64,000 nucleotides of DNA from Sphagnum magellanicum (taxonomy: Eukaryota; Streptophyta; Sphagnopsida; Sphagnales; Sphagnaceae): the NCBI GenBank assembly GCA_021904315.1, contig CM038910.1, forward strand, positions 8,184,001 through 8,248,000. Reading direction: 5' to 3'. Both the position numbers and the translations under genes were made by a program. The notes under the pieces were generated by a model, which saw only the letters and a program-made list of their open reading frames with translations, was not told where the DNA came from and did not search any database. Position 1 is the first letter of the stretch. Every line of letters begins with the position of its first letter. Positions 1-11,698 of this stretch are shown one piece after another.

Positions 1-699
1 TTTGGACTTGGATAACCTTATATATGCAAAGGACCTCATTAGTAGTACAAAAATACTGTCACATATTCTTTTATCCTGGCTGCCCTTGGCCATTTTTTCT
101 TTCAAAAACTATTGAGTTATGTTCAGACACCTCCCATACCCATACCATGTCATGTTATGGATGCTAGAATATATATCACACACTAGCTAGACAATTAAAT
201 ATACTTATCATGATATGTATACATCCCATACTAATATTCATAACCTGCTAAGTAGGTTATGAACATGTTTTTGTTACACTTACATCCTGAAAGGGCAAAG
301 GGCAAGCAAAGGAAAGAAAAAAAGTGACAGTACTTTTGTACAGCTCGCATTAGACCCTTTGCCTGTTTAAGGTTTTGGGACTGAGATTGTACACATTATA
401 TCTCTCTTCTTAGTGCCTTCAAACTAAAACAGCTGTGCAATCCCAATGCCATTAGAGAAAAATACTTCATATCTAAGTGTATATATCTATATGATATTGT
501 ATGGGCTTGAGGCCACTGTATGGTGAATTTGGTCTAAAGATCCATCAAGTACATAGCCTAAGGTTGGGGATTCTCAAAATAATGCCACTAGAACCAAGCA
601 AAGCAAGAAGCAAGTCTACTACCCCCTCACTACATTTCAGGAAGTCTCAGGCACTAGAGGGCCTTACCCATCCCAAAGCACAAGGTGAATGTTATCATA
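1..699. other. intergenic, nothing recognised
   Basis: AT-rich sequence with only short open frames lacking recognisable domains. No RNA gene or transposon terminus was seen. Confidence 0.5.
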
Positions 700-1295
700 A
701 GCCAAAGATATGTTGATCATGAGGCTGTAGTTGTGAGAAGTACCTTACAGGCCTACAATAGGCACCTTACGCTTGCAATTAAAGGCTTTTGATGCATACT
801 AAGGCCCGCTTTACATTAGCAATCAGGGCTGGAAAAACTTGGGGCCAACTTTGAGCGTCTTTGGATTGTTGTTTGGCCCCAAGTTACTAATGAATGCTAG
901 AATGTGAGGATATTCATAAATGCTGGAACATCAGCCTCAAGGGTTGCAAATTGGCTTCCCAAATTCGATGGTATCCTTTTTTTCAGCCTTGGGGCCAATA
1001 CAAGGCCATATAGTTCAGCATTTATTAGTAACTTGGGGCAGATTGAAAATAGTTTTTCTATTTCAGCCCTGACTCCTAATGGAAAGCCCTTGGGGCTGAT
1101 TTCAACTTTTGCATCAAGAGGAATGCTTGATTTGAGTTGAACATTGTCCTTCACTCCTAGTGTAAAATGGGCCTAAGTAGGAGAAGAAATGACAGTCACC
1201 TTAAGCTTACAAGAGGCCTTAAACACCTACTAACTAGGTGGCTCTTGTAGGTGTAAGGTGCCTCCTATTTTTGAGAAGGCATTGTTAATGTGTGA
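700..1295. repeat. foldback (long inverted repeat) element
   Basis: The segment folds on itself. The 23 bases at 876-898 (GCCCCAAGTTACTAAT...) recur as an almost perfect reverse complement at 1017-1039. Further out, the stretch around 790-840 (AAGGCCCGCTTTACATTAGC, then TCAGGGCTGG) pairs imperfectly with 1051-1110, and the flanks near 760 and 1245 share GGCACCTTAC in opposite orientation. This matches a MITE-like or foldback transposon. The overlapping open frames on both strands at 897-1154 follow from the palindrome and are not genes. Sequence related to the right arm recurs near 39.7 kb. Confidence 0.55.
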
Positions 1296-1604
1296 AGGGT
1301 GCCCTCCAAATGTTGGTGCTCTTCAGATACCAACATGAATCACAGCTTTGCATTGAGCTGGGAAGAGATGTAGATACTCTCGACTACCTAAAGGTAGAGA
1401 AGCAAGCTTGTCCTCGGGTAGGAGAACATCCTCATCACCTGTCAATGCTCCCTTCAGCCACTTCATTGTATGTCTTCCAAAGTAGAAAGTTATCGTAGGG
1501 TTTACCTTTTGGACCCATTACACACAACATCCATCTAAGCACTAGGAAGCTAAGATCCAATACATGACATTCTGTGAGAGTCTTTAGTTTGGGGTCTCAT
1601 TGGT
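1296..1604. other. short spacer, nothing recognised
   Basis: No coding, RNA or transposon signal seen between the foldback element and the following diverged repeat. Confidence 0.4.
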
Positions 1605-3000
1605 GCACAAGCAGGGTCTGCCGACTGACGTTGTCAATTGTAGTTTTTTATGTCTTCCCATGAGGTTGTTTGCCTATCTCCATTAAACAAACTTCCATGT
1701 GTTTACAAGACAGAATACCTCTTATGACAGAAAAACAAAGAGGTTAGCTCTAGTTCACATATAGACCAAATGTCAGCGAGCAGAGAAAGCAAGGACTGAA
1801 AAAAATCCATGCAAATCCATGTTTTCCTTTTACAGGTCTACATACCTTCCATGTCAAGGTGGTGATTCCAAAGAAAAACGTGAAACCCTACAAACTAAGC
1901 CTAGGACCATGTAAACTTAGAAACCCTCAACCCTATTTAAATTTATGATCCTAGGTCTTACTTAAACTTACATGACCTAGACCCTGAAAAAGAGGGTTAA
2001 GACCTGCTGGATCCAATTCTAAGCTGGGTCCAGGTCCATGTAGACTGGTTAGGACCAATTCTAAGCCAGGTCCATGTAGATCAGTTGGGACCAGTTTTAA
2101 GCTGAGTCCAAGTTCATATACTCTTGTCAATTATTTTGTGGAAATTTTCAATTTTTTAAAGGACTTGAAAAACTATAGAACTAAAGGTTGTTTGATTTTG
2201 GAATTTTTCACAAAACCACAACCAAAGGTTCTTTGATTGCGATTTTTTTTGAAAAACTAGGTGAAAACATGGTAAAGTAAATAATCCATGTACCTTCTAA
2301 CATAAATGGAAAGCAGCCATCATAGACCTTGATATATTGAATTTTTAAATATTATTTAGTTTAATTAATATGATTTATTTTTATTTTGTTACAATTATAC
2401 TCAAGAATCATATGTTTAAAATGAATTTAAATACATTCATTGAAATCTAGACAAATGTTAAAACTTATAAAAAGACATGGAAGTAAATGAAATATATGAT
2501 TTTTTCAACTTTCAAGTTAATGGAGGCTTAAAAGGCATTCGTGTGTTCTCAAATTGTGCATATGTTCAATGTATTATAATCATAATACATTGAAATTTTA
2601 ATTTAAAAATAATTTTGGACACCATATTGACCAAATAGTTTCAAAGGTACTTGTTATTTATTTTTATTATACTACTTTTTTTCAATTTTCGTATTCAACT
2701 TACCTCAAACTCAATGAAAGCTTTGATTGTCTTATATTTCTATTTACAAAAGTTTTTAATTTATTTTCTTGTATTTGTATGTCAAAAATTATAAACTGGA
2801 TTTTGGACAGTTGATTTTCTTATCTACTTTACCATGTTTTTGCCCGACTAAAATTGAATTTTTTTATTCCCTAAAATCCAAAATTATAGATTATTAAAAA
2901 ATCAAATAATTATGTAACACTTGTATGCAATATCTACGCAACTAGGTTTATTGTATCAACTAGTGTTAGCAAGCTTTCAAGGTTGGAAAGTCAACACTAG
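1605..3000 (+). repeat. diverged dispersed repeat, copy 1
   Basis: This stretch aligns by eye with 3,725-4,810 in the same orientation. Shared blocks in order include ACAAGCAGGGT / TAAGCAGGGT, GTTGTCAATTGTA, GTCTTCCCATGA, CATGTGTTTACAAGACA, an AAACTAAGCCTA block, CCATGTAGACTG / CCATGTAACTGAC, and at the far end ATTAAAAAATCAAATA plus GTATCAACTAGTGTT. Copy 1 has about 500 bases (near 2,290-2,860) that copy 2 lacks. No coding capacity was recognised. This is probably an old transposon fragment. Confidence 0.5.
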
Positions 3001-3724
3001 AAAAAATCTTGTCTATTTTGACTTTATTTTTGTGATAATTAATGCAGGTTATAGTGTCCAAATCAAGTAATTTGTAACTATAGTTATGTTAAACCTTTGT
3101 GTCATCATAATCATAAACATTTATAAGGTAAAAGCAAGTTATGGTGACCCCTTTTATGTAATCACGTTGTATACTTTTCCTAAGTGTGTTTTTGAGCTCA
3201 AATCATGTCAACATTAAAAAAGAGTTTCACAATGTTTTGCAAATTATGGTACATTAGGAGAAATTGGTGAAAATGTGACCATTCTATTTGCGATTACATG
3301 CACCTATTAGTTATTTGCAACTACACTACAAGTAGTTTACGACTATTTTGGTGTTCATCCTTCCATGTGAGCAACATTTAGTTTGGTCTTTATCCAAGAA
3401 AAACAATTTATGTCTCATTAATTGCAAATGTGACCAATTTAGTTACAACCCTATGAGTATACAATGGTGTATTTTGTGAATTTTAAAAAATATAGTTCAA
3501 TGTATTAAAATTTATAAATGAATATTTTGAATGTGTATGAACAACCATATTAAATGTGTATTCAAGTATTATTATTACCATAAATGACCTCAATATTATG
3601 GTTACGCTATTTAATGTATATTTTCAGTATATTAAACTTTTATGTAAAATATATTTTCCATTTATATTACAAGGATCTTGAGTTGTCTATTTTACCATGC
3701 TTGCACCCATTTTGATATTTCATT
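3001..3724. other. AT-rich spacer, nothing recognised
   Basis: Between the two copies of the diverged repeat. No sustained open frame or RNA gene was seen. Confidence 0.4.
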
Positions 3725-4810
3725 GATGTATAAGCAGGGTTTATTAATTAACATGTTGTCAATTGTAATTTTTTGTCTTCCCATGAAGTTACTTGTTTCC
3801 TTCCATTAAATTTGAACCTACATGTGTTTACAAGACAAAATACATGTCTTATGGAAAAAAACAAAGAAGGCAAATAGATGAAAAAAATGTTAATTCTGAT
3901 AATGAGAATCTTTTGAAAAGAATCTAGGGGCCATGTTTCAAAAGGTTTTACCCTTGTACCTAAACTTGTAATACACATCTTGGCCTATTACATATGGTAT
4001 CAGGGGTTTTTTACAAAGCCATTTTTTTCTGTACATGAAAATATTTCTTTTTATGTTTTATTAATGATTATGAAATTTCAAAAACTAAGCCTAAAACCTT
4101 AGAAACCTAGAAAACCTCAACCATAGCCAAACCTATGACCTTGATGCTTATTATACCTATGACCTAAACCCTCAAAAAATTTTAAAGATCCATTGGGTTT
4201 GGTTTTAAACCAAGTCTAGGCCCATGTAACTGACCAAGACCAATCTAAGACATGTACATGTGTTAAGTCTAGTTCTTAAACTTTTATCTAGCCAAATACC
4301 CAAACTTGATGACCATTAATTAACATGAATTAATTTTTGATAACTATTAAATATAACACCAAATAACCAATAATTTTCATGTTGGTTATACTAGACACAT
4401 AACTATATCTTTCTCAAATTCATATAATTAGTTTTGACATATATAAACAAGGTTTTTAAAAAAATTCAAGATTCTGATTTTTAATACATGATTGTGGTTT
4501 TCAAAAAATCCAAGAACTGAAACCTTCTATAAAATTATTGGTTTTTTGGTCAATTATTTCATGAAAATTGCCAATTAATTATTTAAAGGCTTGGATTTGG
4601 AAAATTTCAAGAAAGCATAACCAAAACCAAAGGCTCTTTGATCATTAAGTCTTTTTAATAATGGAATTGGATTTTATATATTTATTTATCTTTCCAACAT
4701 CCAAAACTAGAGGTTATTAAAAAATCAAATATTCATCCAACATTTGTATCAACATTTATAGGTTAGGTTTACGGTATCAACTAGTGTTGGCAATTTGGAG
4801 TGGTAGACCG
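3725..4810 (+). repeat. diverged dispersed repeat, copy 2
   Basis: Direct-orientation partner of 1,605-3,000, sharing the same ordered blocks, from TAAGCAGGGTTT at the left to GTATCAACTAGTGTTGGCAA at the right. The shorter length comes from a missing internal segment of about 500 bases. Heavy substitution implies great age. Confidence 0.5.
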
Positions 4811-6465
4811 ATGGGGTTTACTTGTTTAGGTACTTGTGATTTGGACCTAAGCAAGCATCATTTTAGAACAAGAATTGGATTATGAACTAGCCTTTTGCTA
4901 GAATTGGAATCAAAACCAAAACCTAAATTATAAAACCTTGAACACAAATTCAAGTTCTTTAGGTAAAGTAAGTTCAACTTTTTTGAATAGTTAGCAAGTA
5001 GGCTGTAATTTATATTACAAATAATTGAATAGTTTTAATTAGTTGTAAAATTATGTGCCTAGTATCCCCAATTTTAATTCAATGTAGATCTTTGCTCATA
5101 TATTATATGCTTGAGTCTTGTAAGGTGTTAATGTGTAGATGGAAGTTCGAAACGCACTTAACTTTTGAAATTAGCAAAAGGTTTTTAAATTTGAAAAAAT
5201 CTATCAAAACTAGAACTATAAGGTTTTGAAATATGAAGAACTGGGCTCAAACTTGCATTTTGGAAAATTTAAATTTTTTTGTTTTTTTGTGCAAAACCAA
5301 AACCAAATGTTCTTTTAAAAAGGAAAAATTAGCCGATAATAGTAGATATCAACATTTAGATTTTAATCTACATTTGAACATTGTAATCTAATAGTTTAGT
5401 TTTTATAGTTGTGGAAAAGTTACATCCCAAATTTATGTTGAATTTCCTTAGGTCTTCCACTAGTTTTCTATTTATTTATTATTTGAAAACCATTATCAAG
5501 ACAAATATTTTATTTTGCAAATTGGAAATTTTCAAATTAACCTTTTTTAATTTCAGTATTTTTTAAATAATAATTGTTAATGAAATGATTGGGTTATTAA
5601 TGTTATCAATGTAAGTTGAAGTAACCTTCATTGATTTGTTTTCTTTTTTTCTTCCTTTTCTTTAATATTTCATCAATTATGAACATCCTAAGAAAAATTT
5701 AACATCAAATGGAAAAAAAAAACATTAAACCTATCGAGAAAATGAACACATGTTACAAACTAAAATCCAATTTAAAACATGGCAAAACATTTATTTATTT
5801 TTTTGAATTTTGAAAATTTTCCTCAAAATTTGGAAACATGTGAATAATTTTTAAACTTTAAACAAATGTGAAATATTTGGAAAACAAACAAAGTTTAATA
5901 AATTGTAACCTTTAATAAATCAATGTAATTCCTTCAATAAACATTGCAAAACAATGAATTTTACCACACGTTGCACAACTTCAAAGTAATGTATTGACAA
6001 GATGAAGGGGAGGGGGGCATATAACTAGACTAAAAGAATTCAAAAAGAAAATGATCATGAAGAAGTCCAAAAAAAAATTTACAGAAAAAAACAAAGGTAG
6101 TTTCTTGGTCCTTCCTTTTTTTTAATGTTATGTTATGGTGATAAGTTATGAACTAATGTCTAAATATGCCAAATTACTACTTCAAATTATAACTTTTCAA
6201 AAGGTTCAACTTAATTAAAATGTTTACATTAACTAAAAGGATGTTTGCTTTGACTACAAGCATGGGGCATGAAAGGCACATAGTTATTTTGGTTGGTTTT
6301 TTTTACTAAAGTGACCATTTTGACCAAGTTTTAAATCATACATTTAATTAAAAGGGACAAAAATTTTAAATGGTCCATTAAGATCCCATGGCTTAATCAA
6401 ATTACTCATATTGAATGGCAATGTTTAGTCAAATTGGCCAGAATAATTTAGTTAATTAGCCTATT
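4811..6465. other. AT-rich intergenic, nothing recognised
   Basis: Homopolymer-rich non-coding sequence. No sustained open frame, tRNA-like fold or transposon terminus was recognised. Confidence 0.4.
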
Positions 6466-6695
6466 TATTATGCCTACTAGGCTACCTACCTACCTACTTA
6501 CCTAACATATACCTACTTATGTTTTCATACCTACTTACCATTTACTTACCTAGGTCCTACCTACTTATCATTTATACCTATTTACTTACTTATTTATCTA
6601 CCTACATATTTATATATACCTACTTACCTACTTACTATCTATTTACATAACTACCTATGTGCTTAATTAAGTACATACTTACCTATCTATGAAAA
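6466..6695 (+). repeat. degenerate (CTAC/TTAC)n tetranucleotide tract
   Basis: About 230 bases are made almost entirely of CTAC, TTAC and TATC units (for example CTACCTACCTACTTACC). Its reverse complement, GTAG/GGTA units, appears at 6,943-6,985, so the two tracts form an inverted pair around the tRNA-like segment between them. Confidence 0.75.
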
Positions 6696-6794
6696 AAATT
6701 AAAATTAAAATGTTGTTATACACATTGACAAAAGGTTCCATTGAAATTCAAGAAAACATATTAAATCCAATTGGTATGTTATGGCTTTACAAAG

Positions 6795-6865
6795 TGATGT
6801 GATGGTTTGATGGCCAAGACATTAGTGTAAAGTTAAAGAGACCAAGGTTCAATCCCCCTTACCAA
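6795..6865 (+). mobile_element. possible tRNA-derived SINE head
   Basis: TGGCCAAGACAT at 6,811 resembles a Pol III A box. GGTTCAATCCCC at 6,846-6,857 resembles a B box, 35 bases downstream, which is normal spacing for tRNA genes and tRNA-derived SINEs. No convincing acceptor stem closes the unit, so a functional tRNA is unlikely. A SINE remnant or chance match are the alternatives. Confidence 0.3.
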
Positions 6866-6942
6866 AATATATTATGTGGAATACATATGTTTGTATATAT
6901 ATTTTGCACAAGTGTGTAAATGTGTAGTATTTAGATGGGTTA

Positions 6943-7008
6943 TGGATAGGTAGGTAGGAGGCCATGGTGGGTGGGTGGGTAGGTATTTATTGTTTATTTA
7001 TTTATTAC
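6943..7008 (+). repeat. (GTAG/GGTG)n tract
   Basis: Runs of GGTAGGTAGG and GGTGGGTGGGTGGG, followed by TTTATTTATTTATT. It is the opposite-strand counterpart of the CTAC tract at 6,466-6,695. Confidence 0.7.
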
Positions 7009-8210
7009 ATTTTTATATTATAAAATGAACCTTTTTTTTTAATTACATTTTTTTGGTTGCCCAATTTTTTGTTCTATTTAACTAATGAAAAAGACCATTT
7101 TATAGTTGGTTAAAAAAACCACCAATCAAGTTGGACATGTTCAAATTGACTTGTCAAATATTCAGTCAAATTGACCAAATGTTAAAATGATTGGTTTTTA
7201 GTCTACTCTTCTAATCAAATAAACCATGATTTGTAGTAGCGAATTGAAAAAAAAGTCCTTCAAAATATGGTGAACTTTTTGGAATAAATGGGGAATTTTA
7301 TGGTGGACATGTGAAATCCTATGTCTTATATAACGAAATGTTTCACAAAAAAATGGTGGAAGGAACCTTCATTCCTTAATCAAACTACATCTTGTACTGG
7401 GCAATGCTTGTCACACGAATATTTAAACATAATTAAAGGGAACTAAAATGAATCCTTCATAGAAAATGCAACGATGAAAAAATGTGTTTACAATTGCAAG
7501 TAATGTCTAATTTAAGTAAGAGTTGAGGAACAATGAACTTAAAGTACTTAAAGGACACACTATACCTTTAAATATTTGTGTAAAAAAGAAGAAGGTTTTT
7601 ACACCTACATTACAATATGTAACTAAAAGAACAAAACCATGTTACAATCTACATTCATTGTTGCAATATGTAATTTACATAATTGAAAACCATGTTGCAA
7701 TCTACATATAATTACAATGTAAATATATGACAAAACAATAATGCCCACTTGTAACTTGCATGATGTAAATGAGAAATTGCACATGGTAATGCACCTTCCA
7801 CATACACTAGAAAAATTCTACCATTTCTTTAAGTTGAAATGTCACAAAAAAATCCTTCACCATTTGAGTACACTACTTTCTAATTAGACTTCGCAAAAGA
7901 TAACTAAATGATTGAATGAACAAAATCCTAACAAATTTCATGGGAATTTTGATGAATTGTATAAAAAGTGTAATCCATGTCTCAATGAATACTTTTTAAG
8001 TTTCAAATTGTAGTGATGAAAATGCGAATTGGTCCTTGTTGCCTATTGTGAACTATGGCTCGAGTTTCATAAAAGGAAAAAGGAATATTTGTAATTAAAA
8101 ATCAAAGAAAACTTTTCTAATCTTAATTTATGATTATAAGTCTATTCTTGGATGGTTTTATCAAAATGTCTTATGGAAGAGTTATCACAATGAAAAAATA
8201 ATGAACATGA

Positions 8211-8248
<38 letters not shown>

Positions 8249-8991
8249 CAAAACATTTAGTAATTTAGTGTCAAAATGGCTTCATGTTGAGAATTAATTA
8301 ATTTCAACATTTTTTTGCCAAAATTGACCATCCTATATGGTAGTTTACCATATACATTCATGTGTGGCAAGTTTAAATGTTTTTGATTGTAGAACACCAC
8401 AACCAAAAGGATTGTTTATAAACTTGTTATCAATGGTAAACACCCCCAAAATCATGGGAAACGATTTAGAATGTGAAAGATTCATGAAGACAATCCACAT
8501 GCAATTTTTTTAAAACCATAATTAAAGGGAAAAAAATAGAAAAAAATGTTTCAAAGAGGAGATTCGTAGGAAAATTGTTTCAGAACAAAAATTCACATGG
8601 CAACATGTAAAAATAAATTAGTCATATAGCAAATTTCAACATTGAATGCAAAATCTCACATGGGAAACTTGAAACAAAAGACTTCAAAACAAGGAGTAAT
8701 CATTGTGTTTCTTTTCATTTCATAAAAGGGGAATGAAAATTTTGAATCGTGAAAAACCCTGAAAATAACAACAAAAGCTATGTTGAGACTTTTCAAAAAT
8801 AATGGTGCAACATATGTTTGAAAAGCATAAAAATTTGTACAAGAATTTATAACATTGCACAAAACAATGATGACATTTATGCTCTAACGAGTAGTTTGGC
8901 AACATAGATGCAAAAATCACATAAATACAAAGAAATATAAGACTTATTGATAAGAACGTAAATTGACAATAATGTGTTATGAGGAAACTAT
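7009..8991. other. AT-rich 3' flank of the methyltransferase gene
   Basis: Non-coding by inspection apart from the microsatellite at 8,214. It should hold the 3' untranslated region and terminator of the minus-strand gene ending at 8,992, but no canonical poly(A) signal was clear. Confidence 0.4.
8214..8246 (+). repeat. (AT)n microsatellite
   Basis: Uninterrupted AT dinucleotide run of 33 bases. Confidence 0.95.
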
Positions 8992-9879
8992 CTAGGTGGA
9001 CTTGCATCTCATCACAAATGACATTTGAGAGCCTACCCCATTTTCAAGCTCATCTTGAGATACATTTAAACTAGATGTAGATACCATTTCTGGGAAAACT
9101 TCTTTGAAAAAACGTTGTTCAACAAAGAACCCAAGCTCCTCGAAAAAGCTTTTTGCAACAGCAACACTCTCAAATGAATGTGTTTGAACCCCTTTGGACT
9201 GCAAATACTCATTTCGAGCTTTAAGTCTCTCAAGTCCTGAAATTGGATCAGATTGATTAACATATGGAGCATTAACATCCGGAGTGATCCAACATCCGCC
9301 TAAACGCTCCAAAAGGTACTTGATGTTTCCAGCCAGTATCTTTTTTTGATCATGAGTAAGGTATCGAAGAAGTCCTTCGTTGATGATGATGATCGGACCA
9401 TCGCCTATGTGAAAGTGTGAGACTGCTGTAATCATATCCTCTCGATTAAGTACATCTCCGGCCTCAAAGTAAAGATTGGGACGTGGTTTCATCTTTGAAT
9501 GAGAAAGAAGCTTTGCCACAATTTGACGTTTTTCTTCAATTTTGCGTGGTAAATCAAACTCAACATAAGTGACATTTGGATTTTCAGTCCATTGAAGACC
9601 TCGTGGAGCAAGCCCAGAAGCAAGTTCAAGCACTTTAATTGCTCCATTTTCTTTCATTAATTTGTTATTAAGCTTATAACGACATTCAAACCTAGGGGTG
9701 ATAGAAGCGTTATTAGACTGGATTTCTTTTTGAAAATCAATTTCCGTTTGTGTACCCTCTTTTTTCTCCAACAAAATTTCATAGATCTCTTGCGAATAAG
9801 GAATGTCTGTCAAAGTTCGTGCTACGACCAACCAATCTGCAGTAATACTCACTTTATCCATTTCATTGGATCTAGCCAT
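8992..9879 (-). CDS. class I SAM-dependent O-methyltransferase (LCMT/COG3315-like, bacterial type)
   Basis: A single uninterrupted frame of 295 residues, full length for the PF04072/COG3315 leucine-carboxyl-methyltransferase-like group. Members transfer methyl from S-adenosylmethionine, often to carboxyl or hydroxyl groups of small molecules; the substrate here is unknown. Counting from the chosen start, VLELASGLAPRGL at about residues 83-95 is motif I (SAM binding), YVEFDLP at 105-111 supplies the acidic ribose contacts, GDV at 141-143 is a later SAM-pocket motif, and NEGLLRYL at 167-174 and WITPD at 197-201 are family landmarks. The start is the ATG at 9,879, in strong plant context (AAACATGG); four more in-frame codons upstream begin with GTG and are unlikely. 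There is no intron, signal peptide or membrane segment. The motif I variant resembles bacterial homologues more than plant LCMT1, which I take as a sign of lateral origin. Family is fairly sure; function unknown. Confidence 0.75.
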   Translation of the reverse strand: MARSNEMDKVSITADWLVVARTLTDIPYSQEIYEILLEKKEGTQTEIDFQKEIQSNNASITPRFECRYKLNNKLMKENGAIKVLELASGLAPRGLQWTENPNVTYVEFDLPRKIEEKRQIVAKLLSHSKMKPRPNLYFEAGDVLNREDMITAVSHFHIGDGPIIIINEGLLRYLTHDQKKILAGNIKYLLERLGGCWITPDVNAPYVNQSDPISGLERLKARNEYLQSKGVQTHSFESVAVAKSFFEELGFFVEQRFFKEVFPEMVSTSSLNVSQDELENGVGSQMSFVMRCKST

Positions 9880-10350
9880 GTTTAATAGCACTACTTACAA
9901 TAAATTGACTCCAATTATTTGAACTACACAATTGACAAAATCATAGAGCAAACTTATCATGTCAAGATCAAAACAACGACATCAAATTGATGGAATTTTC
10001 ACTACAGGAGTTCTACACATTATAATTACATGGGCCTCCAAAACATACTATTCCAACAACCTCTACAACCATAGCAATGAGGATTTAGTCCCAACTATGA
10101 CTCACTGGCTACACAAAGATCTAAAGCATGTATCATCAACAGAAACATTTGTTGCAAATTATCCAGTGACATCAAAAAACCAATAACATTGAGTTGCTTT
10201 GTGCATATGAAAGATATGTACTAACTGAAGGTAAACTGAAAGACTACAACCACGAGCACTACCAGAAAAACACATTGCCCAAACTATTTGCAATGGATAC
10301 TGAGATCTCGTTTTAATTGATCACGCAATGAAAGTAGAGGGAAGTTTTAC
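9880..10350. other. upstream region of the methyltransferase gene
   Basis: Should contain the minus-strand promoter and 5' leader. No clear TATA box was located. Short open frames on the plus strand carry no recognisable domain. Confidence 0.35.
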
Positions 10351-10459
10351 GCAGTGGCTTTTTGGGAACTTTTTTCATGCGGTGGCTTTTTGGGAACTTT
10401 TTTCACGCGGTGGCTTTTTGGGAACTTTTTTCACGCGGTGGCTTTTTGGGAACTTTTTT
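10351..10459 (+). repeat. 28-bp minisatellite, about 4 units
   Basis: Units start at 10,351, 10,379, 10,407 and 10,435, each reading GCGGTGGCTTTTTGGGAACT followed by TTTTTCAC with minor changes. The 28-base period is not a multiple of three, so open frames crossing it are not protein repeats. Units abut without spacers. Confidence 0.92.
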
Positions 10460-11650
10460 ATGGAGCCTAAGTGGCCATGGCCCATAAGTAAGAACTGGGA
10501 AGATGTAGAAAAAGCGGCTTGCAAGCATCGATAAGAATATTTAGGGTATGTTTCCATGTCTTCCAGTCACCTACTAGTCAAATGATGGCAAAAGGGTTAC
10601 TTTGTTCACCTCATTTTTGCCAATCCACACCTAGCAGGTGCAAAGGGTTAATGTGACTGGATATTCAGTGAAACTTCTTTTTACACTTGTGCAACCAGTT
10701 CTTGAGGTAAGGCAACTATTTATTTGTGAGTCTTGTCAGAATCTCCAGATGGGGGGGTAGAGGGGATGAGAACGACCACCAAAAAGCTGGGAACTCCACT
10801 AAAAGAGTGGGCAAATGTCATAATTTTTTACATAAATACACACCAACTATTTGAGTGAGGATGATACAAACAACAGGAGATCATGGTTAGCAGGCAGGAA
10901 ACCTTGTCACTGACCCAGTATTTGTGCTACCTCTCACCAATAGTGAGGGTTTCTACCTAAAATGTTGATACACTGGTTCATTACTCAAAAGGATTTCCCA
11001 CTTTTCTGGTGGGTGCTGCCACCCCCAAAATCTCGACAAATCCGGTGATACCCACCAGACCAGCAAATGTTGCTCACATAACCTAAAAATCAGTTGTACA
11101 AGTGCAAAGGTGTTCTCACTGGGTCCTGATCACATAAATTGTCTACACCTGCAACTGCTGGGTACCTGTTCTTTCAAAGCAGGGTTGAGAAATAGTGAGG
11201 TGAACATAGAAACCTACTCATCCTTAATTTGACAAATTAATTGTGATTGGATAGTGGGTGAGCTAAAGACATGGGATGATGTACCCTTTTAGCCAAATCT
11301 GACCATAACTTACATATGAAGCACAAATTTTTAATCATCCTTCTATATTTCTGGCTACTTAAGTACTGGAACCAAGTAAAGCGATCCAGTGACTTTTTTC
11401 TTTTTAAAAGAAAAAATCTGCCTATTGAAATGCTACGAAATAAGTTTATTTTTGAAATTTTCATTTTGAATTGCCAAAATTTTGGCAGTAAGAGAAATGA
11501 CGGTTTTAACTTTGAAGTAAATACAAGGAAACCTCAGGATGCAGTACGACTGGCTTAACGGCATTCAGGAACCTTGTGTCCAGCTCTGGATACCATAGGA
11601 AGCACATTGTGAGTGGCAAGTAAAAGATATTGGGTAGTATATTTGGTAGT
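10460..11650. other. intergenic, nothing recognised
   Basis: More GC-balanced than the first 9 kb but without domain-bearing frames. A G-run lies near 10,750. Confidence 0.35.
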
Positions 11651-11698
11651 TGACGTCACTCCATCCCGTCACTCCATCCCGTCAGTGCATCCTATATA
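11651..11698 (+). promoter_or_regulatory. candidate promoter: TGACGTCA element, 13-bp direct repeat, TATA
   Basis: TGACGTCA (11,651-11,658) is a perfect palindromic bZIP/TGA-factor site. It overlaps two tandem copies of CACTCCATCCCGT, and a TATATA lies at 11,693-11,698. A pyrimidine-rich tract ending GTGTAG near 11,877 resembles a 3' splice site, and AATAAA lies at 12,086-12,091, so a short transcript is conceivable. No convincing protein is encoded between them. Confidence 0.3.

Noticed and set aside
897-1154. Opposed 85- and 78-codon genes
   Set aside because: They are mirror readings of a foldback element.
6811-6857. Functional tRNA gene
   Set aside because: A and B boxes are present but no closing acceptor stem or anticodon arm could be drawn.
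10351-10459. CRISPR-like direct repeats
   Set aside because: The 28-bp units abut with no spacers, and the window is plant nuclear DNA; it is a minisatellite.
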